Shown: piece after piece, positions 59,850 through 64,000 of the stretch
Position numbering within the stretch: position 1 is the stretch's first letter
How the letters are laid out: each line of letters starts with the position of its first letter
Origin: Geothermovivens sp964644845
Lineage (GTDB): Bacteria; Zhuqueibacterota; Zhuqueibacteria; Oleimicrobiales; Geothermoviventaceae
Assembly: GCA_964644845.1 (NCBI GenBank)
Contig: CAZXXS010000048.1
Coordinates: 25,752-89,751 of the forward strand
DNA length: 64,000 nucleotides
Direction of reading: 5' to 3'
Notes under the pieces: generated by a model
Told to the model about the DNA's origin: nothing
Seen by the model: the letters and a program-made list of their open reading frames with translations, nothing else
Databases searched by the model: none
Made by a program: the position numbers and the translations under genes

Positions 59850-60389
59850 TCACCAGCTGGCTACAACCTTGTTCAGCACGTCTTCGGCCAGTTTCTGAAT
59901 GGCTTCCTTGATCGCTTCGTTGCGACCCTCCGGTCCCTGCGTGTCCGGATCGTAAGCACCCCACTGGCTTACGGTCCCCTCCCACAGCGTCTTTCGTTTG
60001 ATCCTGTCTTCAAACTTCACCCGCACAGTCACGTACACACGGATTTCGTGAACGCGTTCTTCCCGGTCGAACTGGCCTGCTCGGTCGTCAACCCTCAGGA
60101 TTGTGCCACGCAGCACCGAGTCGGCTGTGCGCGGGTCATCTTCTACGGTCAGCGTGTTGTCATTCGTGAATTCCGCGACCAGAGCGTCGGTAAGATCTTC
60201 GCGAATCCCGAACTCCGACGTCCGATCCTCAAACAGAGGAATGGCAATTGTCCTGATGTGCCTCGGTAATGATCCCGAGAACGAGTACACACCGCACCCC
60301 TGCAGCCCTGCAATTCCTGCAAAGATAAGCAAAAACAAAACGCCGCGCAACCCGCGGTTGCCAAACGATCTTGGTCTTCTCACAGACAT
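59850..60389 (-). CDS. lptE: LptE-family LPS-assembly lipoprotein
   Basis: A 179-aa lipoprotein. The signal peptide (VLFLLIFAGIAGLQGC, lipidated Cys32) is followed by GVYSFSGSLPRHIRTIAIPLFEDRTSEFGIREDLTDALV and FTNDNTLTVEDDPRTADSVLRGTILRVDD, the characteristic LptE-like start, then a late beta segment (TVRVKFEDRIKRKTLWEGTVS). LptE plugs the LptD barrel that delivers lipopolysaccharide to the outer leaflet. LptD is not in this window. ATG 60389 follows the upstream activator stop by 20 nt; the longer frame reads through that gene and is rejected. It implies an LPS-type outer membrane. Confidence 0.85.
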   Translation of the reverse strand: MSVRRPRSFGNRGLRGVLFLLIFAGIAGLQGCGVYSFSGSLPRHIRTIAIPLFEDRTSEFGIREDLTDALVAEFTNDNTLTVEDDPRTADSVLRGTILRVDDRAGQFDREERVHEIRVYVTVRVKFEDRIKRKTLWEGTVSQWGAYDPDTQGPEGRNEAIKEAIQKLAEDVLNKVVASW

Positions 60390-60409
60390 ACCCACCGACA
60401 ACACCCCGT

Positions 60410-61645
60410 TCAAAAAGGCAGCTGGTACTCCTTGATTTTTCTGTACAACGTACGCTCGCTGATTCCCAGTGCCTTGGCTGCTCTGCGCTTGTTCCCGCCG
60501 TAGCGCTCCAACGTCCGTTCGATCAGTCGCCTTTCCATTTCCTGGAGGGTTAAGTCCCCTTCGGTAGGTACTGTGTTCGCGTGCGGCGTCACGTCGATTA
60601 CTTCCGGCGCCGGGTTCCCGGGTCGCCACGGCCCGAGCGACGGCACGGGTGCAACGCGTTGCAAGAGAAGCTCCCGTAGCTGGGCAATTTCCGACTTCAG
60701 GTCCAGCAAGGCACGGTAAATGAACTCACGCTCCACTTCATCTTTCGGCCGATTGAGATGAACCGGAAGGCTCCTCTCCTCCAAACGAGGCAGCTGCAAG
60801 TACTTGGCAAGGCGAAACTCGTCCACGCGCTTGCCGCGCTCGAGCACGATGACCTTCTCGACCAGGTTTTTCAATTCCCGGACGTTGCCAGGCCAAGGGT
60901 ACTCCTGCATCAAGCGGATGGCACCGTCGGTAAAACCTTCAAATTCGATCTTGTTCGCACTGCAAAAATCGCGCGTGAACTTCCGCACAAGCAGTGGAAT
61001 GTCCTCCGGGTGCTCGCGGAGGGCAGGCATCCGAATGTTCACGGCATTCAGGCGGTAGTACAGGTCCTCGCGGAACTCCCCTTCCTGGACTCGCTGCCAC
61101 AGGTCGCGGTTTGTTGCCGCAATCACGCGCACGTCCACGCGGCGCAGCTCGGTGCCTCCCACGCGCATGAACTCGTGACCTTCCAGCACCCGCAGAACCT
61201 TCACCTGGGTGCCAAGAGGCATGTCCCCAATCTCGTCCAAGAAAATGGTTCCCCCGTCGGCCGCCTCAAAGTAGCCCTTGCGCACACTGAACGCCCCCGT
61301 GAACGCACCCTTCTCGTGCCCGAAAAGCTCCGACTCGATGATGCCCTCTGGAATTGCACCGCAGTTTACCGTGACAAGGGGTTTGTGTCTACGGCGCGAA
61401 AGGCCGTGAATGGCCTTCGCCACCAGCTCTTTTCCGGTACCGCTTTCGCCGGTGATCAGAACGGAAATGTCCGTAGGAGCAACCTGTTCGATCGTTTCAT
61501 ACACCTGAAGCATGGCCGGTGACCGCCCCACCAGCCCGAACTCGCCCTCGAAGTCGCGACGTGTCAGCGCCGGTGGCAGCTCCTTCCGCTCCGGCGTACT
61601 CCCAATCTCCCTGACGTCAACAATTGTCTCGACGTCGTGGCTCAC
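60410..61645 (-). CDS. Sigma-54-dependent activator without receiver domain
   Basis: A 411-aa AAA+ activator lacking a recognisable sensor domain: only ~30 residues precede the FGLVGRSPAMLQVYETIEQVA start of the AAA+ core. Walker A is GESGTGKE, the sigma-54 loop GAFTGA lies in GHEKGAFTGAFSVRKG, and GGTIFLDEIGD is Walker B. The Fis-type helix-turn-helix is YGGNKRRAAKALGISERTLYRKIKEY. With no input domain it may be constitutively active or controlled by a separate protein (PspF-like organisation). The GTG start overlaps the upstream epimerase stop by 4 nt and lptE follows within 20 nt, so it may control envelope genes, including its own operon. Confidence 0.93.
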   Translation of the reverse strand: MSHDVETIVDVREIGSTPERKELPPALTRRDFEGEFGLVGRSPAMLQVYETIEQVAPTDISVLITGESGTGKELVAKAIHGLSRRRHKPLVTVNCGAIPEGIIESELFGHEKGAFTGAFSVRKGYFEAADGGTIFLDEIGDMPLGTQVKVLRVLEGHEFMRVGGTELRRVDVRVIAATNRDLWQRVQEGEFREDLYYRLNAVNIRMPALREHPEDIPLLVRKFTRDFCSANKIEFEGFTDGAIRLMQEYPWPGNVRELKNLVEKVIVLERGKRVDEFRLAKYLQLPRLEERSLPVHLNRPKDEVEREFIYRALLDLKSEIAQLRELLLQRVAPVPSLGPWRPGNPAPEVIDVTPHANTVPTEGDLTLQEMERRLIERTLERYGGNKRRAAKALGISERTLYRKIKEYQLPF

Positions 61646-62577
61646 GCGCCTTCCCTCTGCAAGCGTTCCCGAAAATACTCCACCGTGAGTTTCAAACCTT
61701 CGTCAAGGGAAACGCGAGGTTCCCAGCCCAGGTATTTGCGCGCCTTTGTGTAGTCCAAGACACTTCGGCGTTGTTCGCCTTCCTTTGCTGGCCCGTGCTT
61801 TTCTTCGATGTTTGCTCCGGCCAACTCGCGGATTTTGCGGAAAATCGTGTTCACGTCCGTCTCACGCCCCGTGCCCACGTTGAACACCTGGTCGTCCGGG
61901 TACTCAAGCGCCAGCAGATTTGCGCGCACCACGTCTCCCACGTAAACGAAATCCCGCGTCTGCAAACCGTCGCCGTTGATGATTGGTGCTTCGCCCCGCA
62001 ACATGCGTTCCGTGAAAATGGCCACGACTCCGGCCTCGCCGTGCGGGTTCTGCCGCGGACCGTAGACGTTGGCGTAACGCAAAATCACGTGCTTCAACCC
62101 GTGCACAACTTTGTAGTACCACAGGTACTTCTCGTCGGTTAGTTTTGTCACTCCATACGGCGACACCGGACGAAGTGGATGCTGCTCGTCGGCCGGGAAG
62201 TAATCTTGCTCCCCGTAAATGGCCCCGCCGGTGGACGCGAAGATCACCTTTCTCACGCCATTTTTCCGGGCGGCTTCCAAAAGCCGAATCGTCCCCATCA
62301 CATTGACATCGGCATCGTAAAGGGGGTCTTCCACGGAGCGCCGCACGTCCATTTGCGCCGCATGGTGGTCCAGTACGTCGAACTTGCCTTCGCGAAACAG
62401 GGCATCCACTGCTTCATCTCGAATGTCCATCACGTGCAGTTTGGCGTGCGGATTCACATTCTCGCGTCTTCCGGAAGACAGATTGTCCACAACTTCCACC
62501 TCGTGCCCGGCATCGACGAAAGCGTCCACAACATGCGAACCAATGAAACCCGCACCTCCTGTGACCAGAATCCGCAT
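61642..62577 (-). CDS. NAD-dependent NDP-sugar epimerase/dehydratase (UDP-glucose 4-epimerase-like)
   Basis: A 311-aa extended short-chain dehydrogenase. The NAD-binding motif is ILVTGGAGFIGSHVVDAF; the catalytic residues are the Ser/Thr of ASTGGAIYG and the YxxxK of SPYGVTK. LRYANVYGPRQNPHGEAGVVAIF and QTRDFVYVGDVVRANLLAL are typical of GalE-like UDP-sugar 4-epimerases of bacteria and archaea. It probably interconverts UDP-glucose and UDP-galactose or their N-acetyl forms to feed glycan synthesis by the GT2 enzymes in this window. It starts 2 nt after the purD stop. Exact sugar is uncertain. Confidence 0.88.
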   Translation of the reverse strand: MRILVTGGAGFIGSHVVDAFVDAGHEVEVVDNLSSGRRENVNPHAKLHVMDIRDEAVDALFREGKFDVLDHHAAQMDVRRSVEDPLYDADVNVMGTIRLLEAARKNGVRKVIFASTGGAIYGEQDYFPADEQHPLRPVSPYGVTKLTDEKYLWYYKVVHGLKHVILRYANVYGPRQNPHGEAGVVAIFTERMLRGEAPIINGDGLQTRDFVYVGDVVRANLLALEYPDDQVFNVGTGRETDVNTIFRKIRELAGANIEEKHGPAKEGEQRRSVLDYTKARKYLGWEPRVSLDEGLKLTVEYFRERLQREGA

Positions 62578-62579
62578 GA

Positions 62580-63881
62580 TTACCTCCGATTTCTCCGTTC
62601 CTGAGCCTGCAAGCGCCGCACAGCTTTCTGACCGATGTCTCTCCGGTAGTAAGCGCCGTCGAAGACGATCTTACCCACAGCCCAGTAGGCGCGCTCGATG
62701 GCTTCGCCGATTGTGTCACCAAGCCCCGTCACGCCGAGCACACGCCCCCCAGCGGTAACAACCTTGCCGTCCACTCGCTTCGTCCCCGCGTGGAAAACGA
62801 TCACGTTCTCACCGAAATCGCGGTCGAGTCCGCGAATCTCTTTTCCCTTTTCGTAGGGCCCCGGGTAGCCACCGGAGGCCATGACCACACACGTTGCCCA
62901 GCGCGCCGCCAGAAGATCTTTTGGCCCTTCACCCAGTTTTCCCCTGGCAGCACCGTACAGCAGAGGCACAATGTCCTGGTCGATCACAGGCAACACCGCT
63001 TGGGTTTCGGGATCGCCAAACCGGCAATTGAACTCGATGACCTTCGGTCCGCTGTCCGTAATCATCAACCCAGCGTAGAGGCATCCCCGGTAAGGGCGCC
63101 CCTCCAGGGCCATTCCGCGCACGGCCGGTTCCAACACTTCCCTGCGCACTCTTTCAGCCATTTCCTCGTCAACGACTGGAGCTGGCGCGTAGGCGCCCAT
63201 CCCGCCCGTGTTTGGCCCCTTGTCGCCATCGTAAATCGCCTTGTGGTCCTGCGACGGCGGCAACGCCACCACGTTCTCACCGTCGGTAACCGCCAAGACG
63301 CTGGCCTCTTCGCCGACAAGAAACTCCTCGATCACTACCTTGTTGCCAGCGGCGCCGAATACGCGGTCTACCATGATGCGTTGCACAGCCTCCACAGCCT
63401 CCTCGCGTGTGCGGCACACAATCGAACCCTTGCCGGCTGCGAGACCGTCAGCTTTCACGACCAGTGGCAGCGGCTCCGTCTTGACGTAGTGCAAGGCCTC
63501 GTCTGCGTCCTCGAAAACCACACAGTCGGCCGTGGGGATGTCGTAACGATCCATCAAGTACTTGGCAAATGCCTTGCTTCCCTCGATCTCGGCTGCCCTT
63601 TTGCTCGGGCCGAAAATCGCCAATCCCTGGCTCTCGAACAAATCCACAATGCCCGCCACAAGCGGCGCCTCAGGACCAACCACAGTAAGGTCGATCTTCT
63701 GTTTGTCTGCAAAGCGGAGGAGTCCATCCAGGTCTGTGGCCTGAATCGGCACACACTCTGCCACTTCTTCAATGCCCGCGTTTCCCGGGGCGCAAAAAAC
63801 CTTGCTCACCTCCTTACTCTGGGTAATCTTCCAAACGAGGGCGTGTTCGCGCCCACCACCACCTACGACAAGCACTCTCAT
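62580..63881 (-). CDS. purD: Phosphoribosylamine-glycine ligase
   Basis: A 433-aa enzyme for the second step of purine synthesis (GAR synthetase). MRVLVVGGGGREHALVWKI begins the N-terminal domain, VGPEAPLVAGIVD is the phosphoribosylamine site, and the ATP-grasp core holds LPLVVKADGLAAGKG, VVIEEFLVGEEASV, GGMGAYAPAP and VIEFNCRFGDPETQAVLP. The length is canonical. The ATG at 63881 is chosen because conserved sequence begins there; the frame continues 25 codons upstream without similarity. The last 119 bp of the window upstream hold no recognisable gene and probably contain its promoter. Confidence 0.96.
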   Translation of the reverse strand: MRVLVVGGGGREHALVWKITQSKEVSKVFCAPGNAGIEEVAECVPIQATDLDGLLRFADKQKIDLTVVGPEAPLVAGIVDLFESQGLAIFGPSKRAAEIEGSKAFAKYLMDRYDIPTADCVVFEDADEALHYVKTEPLPLVVKADGLAAGKGSIVCRTREEAVEAVQRIMVDRVFGAAGNKVVIEEFLVGEEASVLAVTDGENVVALPPSQDHKAIYDGDKGPNTGGMGAYAPAPVVDEEMAERVRREVLEPAVRGMALEGRPYRGCLYAGLMITDSGPKVIEFNCRFGDPETQAVLPVIDQDIVPLLYGAARGKLGEGPKDLLAARWATCVVMASGGYPGPYEKGKEIRGLDRDFGENVIVFHAGTKRVDGKVVTAGGRVLGVTGLGDTIGEAIERAYWAVGKIVFDGAYYRRDIGQKAVRRLQAQERRNRR

Positions 63882-64000
63882 GACGTCCCGTCCCTTTGCT
63901 TCTGTTTCGGTGGAATGCGTCCCGTTCGTTTGCTTCACAAGGGCCAGCCACGGCAAAAGGTCGCTCTTCGCCCGCCCTGAGCGAAGTCCCCCAGCCGTCT

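Noticed and set aside
1..64000. CRISPR arrays, insertion sequences, prophage or tRNA genes
   Set aside because: No regularly spaced repeats, transposase or integrase motifs, or tRNA cloverleaf signatures were seen on either strand.

Overview
This window reads as a chromosome segment of an uncultured Gram-negative bacterium of the FCB superphylum (KSB1, Calditrichota, Zixibacteria or Latescibacteria-like). The evidence is four secreted proteins ending in a FlgD-like sorting domain (PNPFN at its start, a GxYxxR strand near its end), a SprA-like outer-membrane protein, and double-membrane machinery (BamA-like barrel, LptE, TonB receptor, RodZ, Mpl, lipoproteins with lipoboxes). Sigma-54 regulation is also prominent. 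The assignment is inference from gene content; no rRNA, tRNA or CRISPR array was seen. Genes are dense, often overlap by 1 to 14 nt, and frequently use GTG or TTG starts behind strong Shine-Dalgarno sequences.

Plus-strand half (1 to 17.8 kb). The window opens inside a Gfo/Idh/MocA-type oxidoreductase gene closed by a clear intrinsic terminator. Then come a Wzi-like outer-membrane protein, two coupled GT2 glycosyltransferases, a radical SAM/SPASM protein, and a stand-alone H-NOX nitric-oxide sensor with a sigma-54-type promoter. A 949-bp gap holds a strong minus-strand terminator and a probable small RNA. Next is a tightly coupled surface operon: two paralogous secreted proteins with C-terminal sorting domains, a lipoprotein, a TonB-dependent receptor and a DUF3108-like protein, followed by a PHP-domain phosphoesterase.

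Minus-strand part A (17.9 to 33.8 kb). A cell-wall and housekeeping run (ubiA-like, dtd, maf, rodZ, thioredoxin-like, mpl, R3H protein) lies downstream of an envelope run (M2 peptidase lipoprotein, NHL propeller, SprA-like protein, BamA-like protein) and a lytic transglycosylase with a structured leader.

Minus-strand part B (33.8 to 49.3 kb). Here are a very large multi-GAF histidine kinase and its NtrC-type response regulator, a subtilase with a sorting domain behind a near-consensus sigma-54 promoter, and the GAF-type sigma-54 activator that sits next to that promoter in an rnhB-yraN operon. comEC follows upstream.

Minus-strand part C (49.5 to 64 kb). Nearly one transcription unit runs from purD through an NDP-sugar epimerase, an orphan sigma-54 activator, lptE, a HTH-ImmA/DUF4411 toxin-antitoxin-like pair, a TPR protein, Xaa-Pro peptidase, a glycosyltransferase, a giant subtilase with seven FG-GAP repeats, and coaE.

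Taken together the window looks like a cell-envelope and secretion region: exported substrates with sorting tails, a candidate outer-membrane translocon component, polysaccharide enzymes, and three sigma-54 activators that may coordinate them.
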